Shown one piece after another: positions 1-7,481 of a DNA stretch of 64,000 nucleotides. The stretch spans positions 186,001-250,000 of the forward strand of contig JAITTY010000001.1 of NCBI GenBank assembly GCA_031286695.1. Reading direction: 5' to 3'. The notes beneath the pieces are model-generated. The model saw only the letters and a program-made list of their open reading frames with translations. It had not been told where the DNA came from and ran no database searches. Source of the stretch: Sphingobacterium sp. GTDB lineage: Bacteria; Bacteroidota; Bacteroidia; Sphingobacteriales; Sphingobacteriaceae. Position 1 is the stretch's first letter. Each line of letters begins with the position of its first letter. The position numbers were made by a program, and so were the translations under genes.

Positions 1-335
1 AATTCTGGAAAGAAAAAAGGAGTCACCAATACCCAGCCAAAAAATACCAAGAAATATAGTGGCCAGATCCGAAGAATACGTCGCAGATAGAATGCTTTGG
101 GATGAATACTTCCCGTCTGCTCCTGTTCTCGGATCAGTAGTTCGGTAATAAGGTAAGCGCTCAACAGAAAAAACACCGGAACACCAAAATTTCCAACTAA
201 GCTAATATTGTATAACCAGTACTGTTTGACCGGATCAAATGGCGCAAGGTCCATCCGATGTACAAAAAATACACACAAAAAAGCAATAAAGCGTAGCACA
301 TCTAATTCAGGTCTATAGTAACGAGAAACGGTCAT
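1..335 (-). CDS. Acyltransferase family 3 (OafA/YrhL-like), 3' part cut by window edge
   Basis: The minus strand from the ATG at 335 stays open to the window edge, giving about 111 N-terminal residues. It begins MTVSRYYRPELDVLRFIAFL, and FGVPVFFLLSAYLI and LRRILRIWPLYFL follow; these are hallmarks of membrane acyltransferase family 3. Members move acyl groups, often acetyl, onto sugars of cell-surface polysaccharides or glycolipids. Three hydrophobic segments are visible in the fragment and the family usually has about ten. The R-P-E-L-D-x-L-R start and the early F-F-V-H (family catalytic His region) are intact. The substrate cannot be told. No related gene is adjacent inside the window. Confidence 0.85.
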   Translation of the reverse strand, partial: MTVSRYYRPELDVLRFIAFLCVFFVHRMDLAPFDPVKQYWLYNISLVGNFGVPVFFLLSAYLITELLIREQEQTGSIHPKAFYLRRILRIWPLYFLVFFGWVLVTPFFFPE

Positions 336-441
336 AATTGCGATTATTAATAATTGTTACAGATCATCTAGTACTTCAATCTGATGCTTACCACATACTT
401 GAAACATAAAAATAAGAAATCTCCGGTAAAAAATCCCCTAT

Positions 442-480
442 GACCTTTTAAACAAAGCTAATTAGGACGTTTAAACAAAG
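442..480 (+). promoter_or_regulatory. Tandem direct repeat upstream of the SDR gene
   Basis: TTTAAACAAAG occurs at 447-457 and again at 470-480, 23 bp apart, ahead of the SDR start at 531. The longer form GACCTTTTAAACAAAG at 442-457 recurs exactly upstream of the AraC gene at 1712-1727. Same-strand repeats about two helical turns apart are typical of AraC-family sites, so the neighbouring AraC protein is the likely binder; that is inference. Confidence 0.5.
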
Positions 481-530
481 TCGAACCACTGAATGTCTTC
501 TAAATTTGTCTAAACAGAAGCAAATAAAAA

Positions 531-1550
531 ATGAAAGCAAACAATTATCAAGGAGTGTTACAGAAACCGATTGGTTCTGGCTTCACAGCAGCGTCAACTT
601 CAACAGAGGTGATAGAAGGAATTAATTTGAATGGTAAAATCGCGATTGTAACAGGAGGCAATACAGGCATTGGACTGGAAACCACCAAAACACTATCTTC
701 AGCAGGTGCCACTGTCATCGTTCTTGCTAGGAATTTAGAAAAAGCAAAAACAAATCTAAAAGGCATACCCAATATTGAAATCGAAGAAGGAGATATGATG
801 AACCCTCTATCAATTGAAAGATTTGCACAAAAATTTCTATTATCCGGCAGACCACTTCATTTGTTGATTAACAATGCAGGTATAATGTGGGTTCCCCTAC
901 AACGTGACCAACGAGGTATTGAATCACAACTGGCAACAAACTATTTAGGTCAATTCCATCTGACGGCAAAATTATGGACAGCATTAAAACAGGCAAATGG
1001 TGCAAGGGTTGTAAATGTTTCTTCTCTTGGGCATCACAACGCGGCCTTTGATTTTGAAGATCCAAACTTTGAAAAACGAGATTATCAAACTCTTCTGGCA
1101 TACGGTCAGTCAAAAACAGCTAGCAATCTCTTTGCATTGGAGCTGGATAACCGAGCCAAAGATTTTAATGTAAGAGCATATGCTTTGCATCCAGGTTCTA
1201 TAGCAGGAACAGAATTAGGCAGAAATGCGGACGTAGAACAATGGAAGCAGCTGGGGTTTTTGGATGAAAATGGAAATATCCAGCCCGAGGTACTCGCAGG
1301 TTTAAAGACCGTTCCTCAGGGTGCTGCTACAACTATTTTTGCGGCGACCAGTCCACTATTAAATGCTATAGGCGGAGTATACCTAGAAGATGGGGATATT
1401 GCAGAGCTGTTACCAACTGACTCCTCAATTCAAGCTAATGCAAAACTGCATCAAAATGGTGTACAAGAATATTCACTGGATGAAAGCTCAGCAAAACGCT
1501 TATGGGACCTGAGCCAGGAAATGACCGGAGTAACATTCAGCATCAGTTAA
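531..1550 (+). CDS. Short-chain dehydrogenase/reductase (SDR) oxidoreductase
   Basis: Soluble NAD(P)-dependent oxidoreductase of the classical/extended SDR type, 339 residues. The dinucleotide-binding motif TGGNTGIG lies at about residues 41-48, NNAG at about 114-117, and the catalytic Y-G-Q-S-K (YxxxK) at Tyr191/Lys195, so the active site looks intact. The roughly 30-residue extension before the Rossmann fold (G-F-T-A-A-S-T-S-T-E-V-I-E-G-I) is typical of the retinol-dehydrogenase-like branch. The substrate cannot be predicted. The start is the ATG at 531. It lies upstream of an AraC regulator in the same direction, and both share the TTTAAACAAAG element, which suggests co-regulation. A fragment of a second SDR follows immediately. 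Confidence 0.88.
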   Translation: MKANNYQGVLQKPIGSGFTAASTSTEVIEGINLNGKIAIVTGGNTGIGLETTKTLSSAGATVIVLARNLEKAKTNLKGIPNIEIEEGDMMNPLSIERFAQKFLLSGRPLHLLINNAGIMWVPLQRDQRGIESQLATNYLGQFHLTAKLWTALKQANGARVVNVSSLGHHNAAFDFEDPNFEKRDYQTLLAYGQSKTASNLFALELDNRAKDFNVRAYALHPGSIAGTELGRNADVEQWKQLGFLDENGNIQPEVLAGLKTVPQGAATTIFAATSPLLNAIGGVYLEDGDIAELLPTDSSIQANAKLHQNGVQEYSLDESSAKRLWDLSQEMTGVTFSIS

Positions 1551-1570
1551 TTTGTTGGGAATTTTTAACT

Positions 1571-1645
1571 ATTGAAAGCTTAGAAAATAAAGTTGCGATT
1601 ATTACAGGCTCCTATCTTTTAACTGACGGCGGTCAATCTACATAA
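1571..1645 (+). pseudogene. Remnant of a second SDR gene with its middle deleted
   Basis: Just after the SDR stop, 25 codons read I-E-S-L-E-N-K-V-A-I-I-T-G directly joined to S-Y-L-L-T-D-G-G-Q-S-T-stop. The first half is the usual N-terminus of an SDR (LENKVAIITG before the cofactor loop). The second half is a usual SDR C-terminus (x-Y-L-x-x-D-G-G-x-x-x). About 220 internal residues are missing and no start codon is seen. It is best explained as an internal deletion in a former tandem SDR gene. Confidence 0.6.
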
Positions 1646-1711
1646 GCGTATAATAGCATAAGAACAGAAGTAAAAATCACTGTTTCCTTCTGTTCGCTAC
1701 TTTACGATCAC

Positions 1712-1727
1712 GACCTTTTAAACAAAG
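1712..1727 (+). promoter_or_regulatory. Copy of the GACCTTTTAAACAAAG motif upstream of the AraC gene
   Basis: An exact 16-bp match to 442-457, placed 66 bp before the AraC start at 1794. Together with the tandem copies before the SDR gene it suggests autoregulation plus control of the SDR. No second half-site was seen here. Confidence 0.45.
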
Positions 1728-1793
1728 TAATCAATATAAAATCGCTATCTTTATTTCATCACTTCACCTTATAGATCAAACAAATAGCCAATT

Positions 1794-2624
1794 ATGGAGT
1801 ATAAAGCAAAATATATTACAGACGACATTAAGCTTTCCTGCTATGAGGATAAGTTCTTTAAATCAGACATCAGTTTCGAGTGCCATATGCTGATCTGGTT
1901 TATTTCAGGTGAAACAAAAATTGTACAGGCCGATGCTACTTATCTTTTTAAGAAAGGTGATATCTTCCTAATCCCAAGAAATCAATTGGCCACAATTATC
2001 AATTACCCCTTAGATGGCCAGCCACACAAAACGGTCGTCATGCATTTAACAACAAAAAGGTTGAAAGATTTTTATCATCTTCTAAATATTAAACCTACTA
2101 TACAGCGATCTCAAAAAATACATCGTTTCAATAATCACCCATTATTGGAAAGCTGTCTTGCCTCATTGATTCCTTATTTTGAAATGCGGGAACTACCGGA
2201 GAATATAGCTTTTCTGAAAATCACCGAAGCAATTAGTATCCTCCGAGCCATAGATTCTGAAATAGATCATGTACTGGCAAACTTTGAAGAACCCGGAAAA
2301 ATCGATCTGGCAGCTTATATGGAAAAAAACTTTATGTTCAATTTACCGCTGGAAAAGTTCGGATATTTGACAGGAAGAAGTCTCACTACTTTCAAAAGGG
2401 ATTTTAGTAAAATATTCAAGATCACACCACAAAGGTGGTTAACCCAGAAAAGATTGGAATTAGCACATTACCTGTTTGTTGAAAAACGCACGAAACCCAT
2501 TGAAGTTTGTTATGAAGTAGGCTTTGAAAACCTCTCCCATTTTTCATATGCTTTCAAAAAACAGTTCGGTTATGCGCCAAGTGAATTATTAACAAAAAGA
2601 GATGCGGAAGCCGGTACGCTATAA
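1794..2624 (+). CDS. AraC family transcriptional regulator
   Basis: DNA-binding regulator of 276 residues. The N-terminal half is cupin-like (L-F-K-K-G-D-I-F-L-I-P-R-N-Q near residues 46-59) and probably senses a small ligand. The C-terminal ~100 residues form the double helix-turn-helix of AraC proteins, with F-K-R-D-F-S-K-I-F in the first and the signature Y-E-V-G-F-E-N-L-S-H-F-S-Y-A-F-K-K-Q-F-G in the second. A motif shared with the upstream SDR promoter (GACCTTTTAAACAAAG at 1712) makes autoregulation and control of the SDR likely. A hairpin terminator overlaps the stop codon. Confidence 0.9.
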   Translation: MEYKAKYITDDIKLSCYEDKFFKSDISFECHMLIWFISGETKIVQADATYLFKKGDIFLIPRNQLATIINYPLDGQPHKTVVMHLTTKRLKDFYHLLNIKPTIQRSQKIHRFNNHPLLESCLASLIPYFEMRELPENIAFLKITEAISILRAIDSEIDHVLANFEEPGKIDLAAYMEKNFMFNLPLEKFGYLTGRSLTTFKRDFSKIFKITPQRWLTQKRLELAHYLFVEKRTKPIEVCYEVGFENLSHFSYAFKKQFGYAPSELLTKRDAEAGTL

Positions 2625-2638
2625 AACAACCGGCTTTT
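2608..2638 (+). terminator. Rho-independent terminator of the AraC gene
   Basis: AAGCCGGT at 2608-2615 pairs with ACCGGCTT at 2629-2636, then TTTTAT follows. The stem straddles the AraC stop codon, so the 3' end of the gene doubles as terminator. The convergent minus-strand gene ends at 2656. Confidence 0.65.
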
Positions 2639-2655
2639 ATTGGGATCAATCAGTC

Positions 2656-3783
2656 TTATTTAGCTCTATTTGAAGCTTTAGTTAGGTTTGGTATAAAAAC
2701 CAAATAGTCATATCCTTTTATAATTCTTTCGAGCTCCAAGTCCTCAACTTTAAGTTTCTGTTTTGAGACTGCCTGTTTCAGCGGTCTTAAATCGTAAGCA
2801 TACCAGTTATCATCTTTTACAACATTTAAGAAAGATTTGTATTGATCTAAGTCAGCCAACGTTTGTCCTTCTCCTTTTCCGATGAGCATAATATGTAATG
2901 ATTTCCGGTAATTTGCCTCTTCAATATTGGAGACCAGATTGCCAACATCAAATACTTCCATTAAACTCTCACCTTTAGGCATGTGATTAGCACCAAATTT
3001 GAAAAGATTCTTTTTGTCTTTCCATTCGGAAAGTTTATTAAGAACCAGGTGCTTTAGGTATTGAATTCTTAAAGGATGAATTCTATTCAAATATAGTTCT
3101 CGACTTAATTTTAATGCTTCAAGCTGTTCTTTCTCATTGGCAGATATGTTCATAGCAGACAGTGCGTTCATTTTGGCAAGACAATCATCTGAGAACAAAT
3201 AAAATGTGGTATTTTTTTTTGTATCATATGACGCCGAATTAGCAATCATCTGTTGATAGATTTCTTTAGCTTTGTCATTTTTAGATTGCTTACTCAGCTC
3301 CGAAAACAGCAACCGGTCAGAAAATAAACTAATTTGCTCAGCACCATAGGTTTTAATATCCTGCTGAACTATATTTTTGAACAAATTGAACTCCGTCTCA
3401 CCTTTTAAAAAAGATAAAGCGGAACCATATTCATCCCGAAATTTATCCAGTTCTGCAGACGATAAGGACTTAATTTTTGTTGTTATCGTATTGATTGTAT
3501 AGGGGTCAACTTCCAGAATATAATTGTCGAACTTAATCGCATTGATAACTGCGTTGGTAAAATAAGGCACTTCATTGGTAAAATGAACCTCGCCTAATAA
3601 TAGGGAATTGTTTTTGTTGATTTCATCTTGTAAAGTAATCCATCCTTTGCCTTCGAAACCGTTGCTGTTATTTTTTCTAAAGGTTGAATAGTTTTTTTGA
3701 ATTAAACTATCCATTAATGTGTTTTGCGCATAACTGAAATTGGCAATAAATAGGCTTAAGATTAATAATTTGGCTGTCTTCAT
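2656..3783 (-). CDS. Secreted ChaN/EreA-like (TIKI superfamily) protein
   Basis: Protein of 375 residues with a Sec signal peptide (MKTAKLLILSLFIANFSYAQ), so it acts in the periplasm or outside. An N-terminal L-L-L-G-E-V-H-F-T-N-E-V-P-Y-F and a later G-A-N-H-M-P-K-G resemble the Glu/His sites of the ChaN haem-binding and erythromycin-esterase-like superfamily (GExH and late His motifs). Whether it hydrolyses something or binds haem is not decidable here. I chose the ATG at 3783 over the upstream start at 3804 because the signal peptide begins there. It is a single gene, convergent with the AraC regulator. Confidence 0.6.
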   Translation of the reverse strand: MKTAKLLILSLFIANFSYAQNTLMDSLIQKNYSTFRKNNSNGFEGKGWITLQDEINKNNSLLLGEVHFTNEVPYFTNAVINAIKFDNYILEVDPYTINTITTKIKSLSSAELDKFRDEYGSALSFLKGETEFNLFKNIVQQDIKTYGAEQISLFSDRLLFSELSKQSKNDKAKEIYQQMIANSASYDTKKNTTFYLFSDDCLAKMNALSAMNISANEKEQLEALKLSRELYLNRIHPLRIQYLKHLVLNKLSEWKDKKNLFKFGANHMPKGESLMEVFDVGNLVSNIEEANYRKSLHIMLIGKGEGQTLADLDQYKSFLNVVKDDNWYAYDLRPLKQAVSKQKLKVEDLELERIIKGYDYLVFIPNLTKASNRAK

Positions 3784-4100
3784 ATTTTTTTCTGAAATAT
3801 ACAATTAATTGAATTTATTACCGTAAAAATCCACTAATACTTTCCGATGCTCTTCTATAAAGAGCTCCCCAACGAAGCCATTATAGCAATCTAAAGCTGT
3901 TCTCCCTGACGAGCGAACAACAGGGCTACTATAAGGCTGTATAAAAATCAACATGAATTACTAACGTCAACTTCTGATTTCTTAAGAGTAGATTTCAAAA
4001 AGGAAATGAAAACTCTTTTAATAAAAAAAAGAGATAGCCAATGGAGTCTTTACAAGGAAACTCAAAGATGTTATTTTTGAACGTAGTAAATTCAAATAAA
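3784..4100. other. Intergenic stretch with no recognised gene
   Basis: AT-rich spacer between the ChaN-like gene and tRNA-Leu. It holds only a small hairpin (GCTCTT at 3849-3854 pairing with AAGAGC at 3860-3865). Short open frames here are shadows of the tRNA region and lack family features. Confidence 0.5.
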
Positions 4101-4132
4101 AAAAGCTCGAAACAATTCTGTTTCGAGCTTTT
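4101..4132 (-). terminator. Terminator downstream of tRNA-Leu
   Basis: AAAAGCTCGAAACA at 4101-4114 pairs perfectly with TGTTTCGAGCTTTT at 4119-4132 around a 4-nt loop. On the minus strand it lies just 3' of the tRNA and ends in a T-run. Confidence 0.8.
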
Positions 4133-4135
4133 CAG

Positions 4136-4215
4136 TACCCGGAGCCGGAGTCGAACCGGCACGGTTTCCCACTGGTGTTTGAGACCAGCGCGTCTACCAA
4201 TTCCGCCATCCGGGC
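4136..4215 (-). tRNA. tRNA-Leu (anticodon CAA)
   Basis: Read on the minus strand the RNA begins GCCCGGATGGCGGAATTGG and folds as a class II tRNA. The acceptor stem is GCCCGGA/TCCGGGT, the anticodon stem CTGGT/ACCAG holds the loop CTCAAAC (anticodon CAA), there is a long variable arm, and the T loop is GTTCGAC. The discriminator is A. The CCA end is not encoded, which is common in Bacteroidota. Confidence 0.95.
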
Positions 4216-4391
4216 ATATCCGTTTGGGATGATGCAAAAGTAAGCAAAGTTTTTGTTATTCCAAATAACCGCCACGAGCATTTTTAAAACTCACTGAAAA
4301 TGAATAAGAAAATTTTAAAAAAACTTTTCACTCCGCTTTAAATGGATTGAAAATGGGCTTTTTTACTTATTTTTAATCAGGAAACAATCAA

Positions 4392-5351
4392 ATGATCATG
4401 GAAAAAGTAAAACTCGGAAACAGTGAAATTGAATTCAAACCGCTTGTCTTTGGTGGAAATGTATTTGGTTGGACCATAGATGAGAAGCAATCCTTTGCTC
4501 TTTTAGATGCCTTTATCGATATGGGATTCAGCCTAATTGATACATCTAACAATTACTCTCACTGGGTACCGGGGCACAGCGGATCTGAATCAGAAACAAT
4601 CATTGGCAAATGGATCAGTCAAAGAGATATTCGCGATAAAGTTCAGATTGCCACAAAAGTCGGTGGGCGCCGAGCAGATAATAGTAAGCCTAATCTGAAA
4701 AAAGAGTATATTATTAAATCTGTGGAAGACTCACTCTTGCGACTGAATGTTGACACAATCGATCTTTATCAATCTCATCACGATGATCTGACAACCGGAA
4801 TCGATGAAACATTGGAAGCTTATCACCATCTGATCCAAACTGGAAAAATAAAATGGATTGCCGCATCAAATCTAAGTCCGGAGCGTATTTCCGCATCTCT
4901 CCGCATTGCTGAAGAACACAATTTACCATCTTATATCGCTATCCAGCCGGAATACAACCTTTACGACCGAATGAAATATGAAGAACAGTATGAACAATTG
5001 GCCATTGACAATCACTTGGGTGTAATCAGCTATTATTCACTCGCAAGTGGCTTCCTCTCGGGTAAATACCGCTCTTTGGATGATATAAAAGAGGTGAAGC
5101 GTTACGATGCATTAAAAGACAGATTTAATCCCCGAGGTCTACGTATTTTGGATGTCTTGGCTGAAATAGCACATAGCCAACAAGCAAGCATGTCAGCCAT
5201 TGCCTTAGCCTGGATTTTAAATAGACCTTCGGTTACAGCTCCTATTGTAAGTGCAACCAGTATCCAGCAGCTCGAAGAACTCAGCAGAGCTGTCGAAATC
5301 AAGCTAACACCTGAAGAGTGTTATCTATTGGACAAAGCAAGCGCCTACTAG
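4392..5351 (+). CDS. Aldo/keto reductase
   Basis: NADPH-dependent oxidoreductase of 319 residues with a TIM-barrel family layout. The catalytic tetrad is visible: Asp in L-I-D-T-S-N-N-Y with Tyr five residues later, Lys in Q-I-A-T-K-V-G-G, and His in D-L-Y-Q-S-H-H. The C-terminal cofactor region reads A-P-I-V-S-A-T-S. It resembles the YajO/Tas/YghZ branch that acts on aldehydes and sugars; the substrate is unknown. The start could be the ATG at 4392 or 4398. It is a single gene with a strong terminator between it and convergent coaD. Confidence 0.92.
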   Translation: MIMEKVKLGNSEIEFKPLVFGGNVFGWTIDEKQSFALLDAFIDMGFSLIDTSNNYSHWVPGHSGSESETIIGKWISQRDIRDKVQIATKVGGRRADNSKPNLKKEYIIKSVEDSLLRLNVDTIDLYQSHHDDLTTGIDETLEAYHHLIQTGKIKWIAASNLSPERISASLRIAEEHNLPSYIAIQPEYNLYDRMKYEEQYEQLAIDNHLGVISYYSLASGFLSGKYRSLDDIKEVKRYDALKDRFNPRGLRILDVLAEIAHSQQASMSAIALAWILNRPSVTAPIVSATSIQQLEELSRAVEIKLTPEECYLLDKASAY

Positions 5352-5523
5352 ACTAAAAGCAAGGGGAATACATTTTAAAAAATTGAAAAAGAACGCATTA
5401 AACATAAGTCAGCCGTGCAACCAAATAATATTTGGGCATACGCCATAGATGGCAAGTAGATCGCCTTAAACAATGAAAACATATTGTTGACATAAAATGC
5501 ACAAAACCCTGCTTATCAACAAC

Positions 5524-5563
5524 AAAAAAAGTCATACAAAATAATATTTTGTATGACTTTTTT
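5524..5563. terminator. Bidirectional terminator between the aldo/keto reductase and coaD
   Basis: GTCATACAAAAT at 5531-5542 pairs with ATTTTGTATGAC at 5546-5557, flanked by A-runs on the left and T-runs on the right. It can therefore stop transcription in both directions between the convergent genes. Confidence 0.8.
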
Positions 5564-5596
5564 GTTCAATCAGCTGTCTTGCTTTACTAATCTGAC

Positions 5597-6073
5597 TTAT
5601 CTACTTTTTTCATTCAACAACGACAGAATGGCAACAGGCACCATTGCACTGATATCCCCTCCATTAAACCAAATATCCCTAACAATAGACGAAGAAATAT
5701 GAGCCGTTCCAGATCTACTCATCAAAAAATAACTTTCCACCTCGTCATTGAGCAACAGGTTATTTTGAGCAATGGCGTTTTCAAATTCGAAATCATTGGT
5801 ATTCCGGAGCCCTCGTAATATAAAACGCGCTTTAACCTGTTTACAGAAATCCACAGTTAGACCTTTATATTTCAGCACCTCAACCCTGCTGACATCCTTA
5901 AAAACACGGCTAATTGAATCCACCCGCTCGTCGTGGTCTAACATTCCTTTCTTATTAGCGTTATAGCCCACAGCAATAATAATTTTATCAAATAGCGGCA
6001 TTGCTCTTCCAACAAGATCTTGATGTGCTAAAGTAAAAGGGTCAAATGACCCCGGAAAAACAGCAATTTTCAT
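5597..6073 (-). CDS. coaD: Phosphopantetheine adenylyltransferase
   Basis: Catalyses the fourth step of coenzyme A synthesis: 4'-phosphopantetheine plus ATP gives dephospho-CoA plus pyrophosphate, in the cytosol. The 158-residue length is normal. The nucleotidyltransferase start F-P-G-S-F-D-P-F-T-L-A-H-Q-D carries the T/HxxH motif (His18), followed by K-K-G-M and R-G-L-R, and S-S-S-I-V-R near the end binds ATP. It is last in the operon DUF3822-rsmD-coaD, one base after rsmD, a pairing common in bacteria. Confidence 0.96.
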   Translation of the reverse strand: MKIAVFPGSFDPFTLAHQDLVGRAMPLFDKIIIAVGYNANKKGMLDHDERVDSISRVFKDVSRVEVLKYKGLTVDFCKQVKARFILRGLRNTNDFEFENAIAQNNLLLNDEVESYFLMSRSGTAHISSSIVRDIWFNGGDISAMVPVAILSLLNEKSR

Positions 6074-6074
6074 A

Positions 6075-6614
6075 TTAGATAGTCTTAGCGTAAAAAGAAA
6101 ATGATGAATACCCGTATTTTCTAGTTTCTATAAAATTTGGATGATCTTCCATCTGTCTCGTTGACGGATGCTCAACAACGAGGAGTCCATCAGCATGCAG
6201 TAATTGTTGATCAAAAATTAATTTTGGTAATTGCGGCAATTTAGGAATATCATAAGGTGGATCTGCAAAAATAAAATCGTAAGTATTCTTACAACTGGCA
6301 ATGAATTTAAACACATCAGCTTTCCTTGCTTTAATCTGCTCCAATTTCATCTTCTCTGCCGTATCATTGATGTATTGCACACATTTGAAATGAAGGTCTA
6401 TCGCATCTACATGCTCCACATCCCGCGATGCAAGCTCAAAACTAATATTCCCTGTCCCTGCAAAAAGATCCAGACATTGTAACCCATCGAAATCCAGCCT
6501 GTTCTGTAAAATATTAAACAGCGCTTCTTTGGCGATATCCGTTGTTGGTCTCACAGGTAAATTAGTTGGTGGATTCAACCTTAAGCCACCTAAACGACCT
6601 CCGATTATTCGCAT
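6075..6614 (-). CDS. rsmD: 16S rRNA (guanine(966)-N(2))-methyltransferase RsmD
   Basis: Methylates G966 of 16S rRNA in the 30S subunit using S-adenosylmethionine. The 179-residue protein begins MRIIGGRLGGLRL and has the RsmD signature R-P-T-T-D-I-A-K-E-A-L-F-N-I-L. It then shows the SAM motif D-L-F-A-G-T-G-N and the N2-methyltransferase catalytic D-P-P-Y (about residues 126-129). Its start overlaps the end of the DUF3822 gene by 10 bp, and coaD follows one base later, so the three are co-transcribed. Confidence 0.95.
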   Translation of the reverse strand: MRIIGGRLGGLRLNPPTNLPVRPTTDIAKEALFNILQNRLDFDGLQCLDLFAGTGNISFELASRDVEHVDAIDLHFKCVQYINDTAEKMKLEQIKARKADVFKFIASCKNTYDFIFADPPYDIPKLPQLPKLIFDQQLLHADGLLVVEHPSTRQMEDHPNFIETRKYGYSSFSFYAKTI

Positions 6615-7402
6615 AGTATAGAATCAAATAATACGTTATACGGCGTCAAATTTGACTCGATCTCACTATCCGCCAATACAACTTTGGTTTTCAAATCCAA
6701 TATTTCGATATCACCAGCATAAGCCGAAATTCGCTTATAATAAGATTCATCTGGAATCTCTCCTGAGAGGAGCACTTTATTAATGGAGTCTCCAAGATTG
6801 AATTGTGTTAAAATATTAAGTATATAGTAGCTGATATCATCCAGACTATGCATTTCAAAACTATTATAAAGTTGGAAGACCCCGTTTTTAAACAGATAAA
6901 AATCAACTGTATTTTCAGCTACAAAATGAAGCCCCAACACACTGCCTCTAATGGATACGCGCTCCTGCGCGCGATCGAGCACAACAGCGAATTCGGGAAG
7001 TATAACAGCATCTGGAAACAACCTCTTCCATCTATTTAACAACAGCCCATCAAACTGATACACAGCAACTAAATTAAGACTATCTAAAGAATAGCTAAAT
7101 GTGTTTTCAAGATCGGATGTACCTAAAAACTGTAGGTAATCGCTCATCTGTTCGCTCAGAAAAAACTCTTTTGGAATAAACGTAAAAGTTTGATGCGGTA
7201 TCACAACGCGGACAAATCGAAATGGAAGGCTCATAATTCGTGTGGCATCCAAAATCGGCTCTTCTGACGGATACTCGATTAAAATCGGTGCGACCGACTT
7301 TTTATCAACCACTGCCAAGACATCCTTCTGAAAGCCAGCCTTGACCAAAAGATTGTACTCCGGTAAATAATGAATATTAAATTGTTTTGAAATATAATTC
7401 AT
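6605..7402 (-). CDS. DUF3822 family protein
   Basis: A 265-residue soluble protein of a family seen mainly in Bacteroidota next to rsmD/coaD. The fold may be actin/Hsp70-like, but function is not established. There is no signal peptide or membrane segment. It opens the DUF3822-rsmD-coaD operon and overlaps rsmD by 10 bp. A well-formed promoter with both boxes lies upstream (7436-7467). Confidence 0.8.
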   Translation of the reverse strand: MNYISKQFNIHYLPEYNLLVKAGFQKDVLAVVDKKSVAPILIEYPSEEPILDATRIMSLPFRFVRVVIPHQTFTFIPKEFFLSEQMSDYLQFLGTSDLENTFSYSLDSLNLVAVYQFDGLLLNRWKRLFPDAVILPEFAVVLDRAQERVSIRGSVLGLHFVAENTVDFYLFKNGVFQLYNSFEMHSLDDISYYILNILTQFNLGDSINKVLLSGEIPDESYYKRISAYAGDIEILDLKTKVVLADSEIESNLTPYNVLFDSILCE

Positions 7403-7435
7403 TCGCTGAATTGTAAAAATTAAAACTTCTTAGAG

Positions 7436-7467
7436 CAAAAATAGCTTTTTCTAGAGGATAAGACAAA
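7436..7467 (-). promoter_or_regulatory. Bacteroidota-type promoter of the DUF3822-rsmD-coaD operon
   Basis: On the minus strand, TTTG at 7467-7464 is followed after 20 bp by TATTTTTG at 7443-7436. This matches the Bacteroidota consensus TTTG-N19/20-TAnnTTTG exactly. It lies 34 bp before the ATG. Confidence 0.75.
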
Positions 7468-7481
7468 CCTTTTAAATAACT

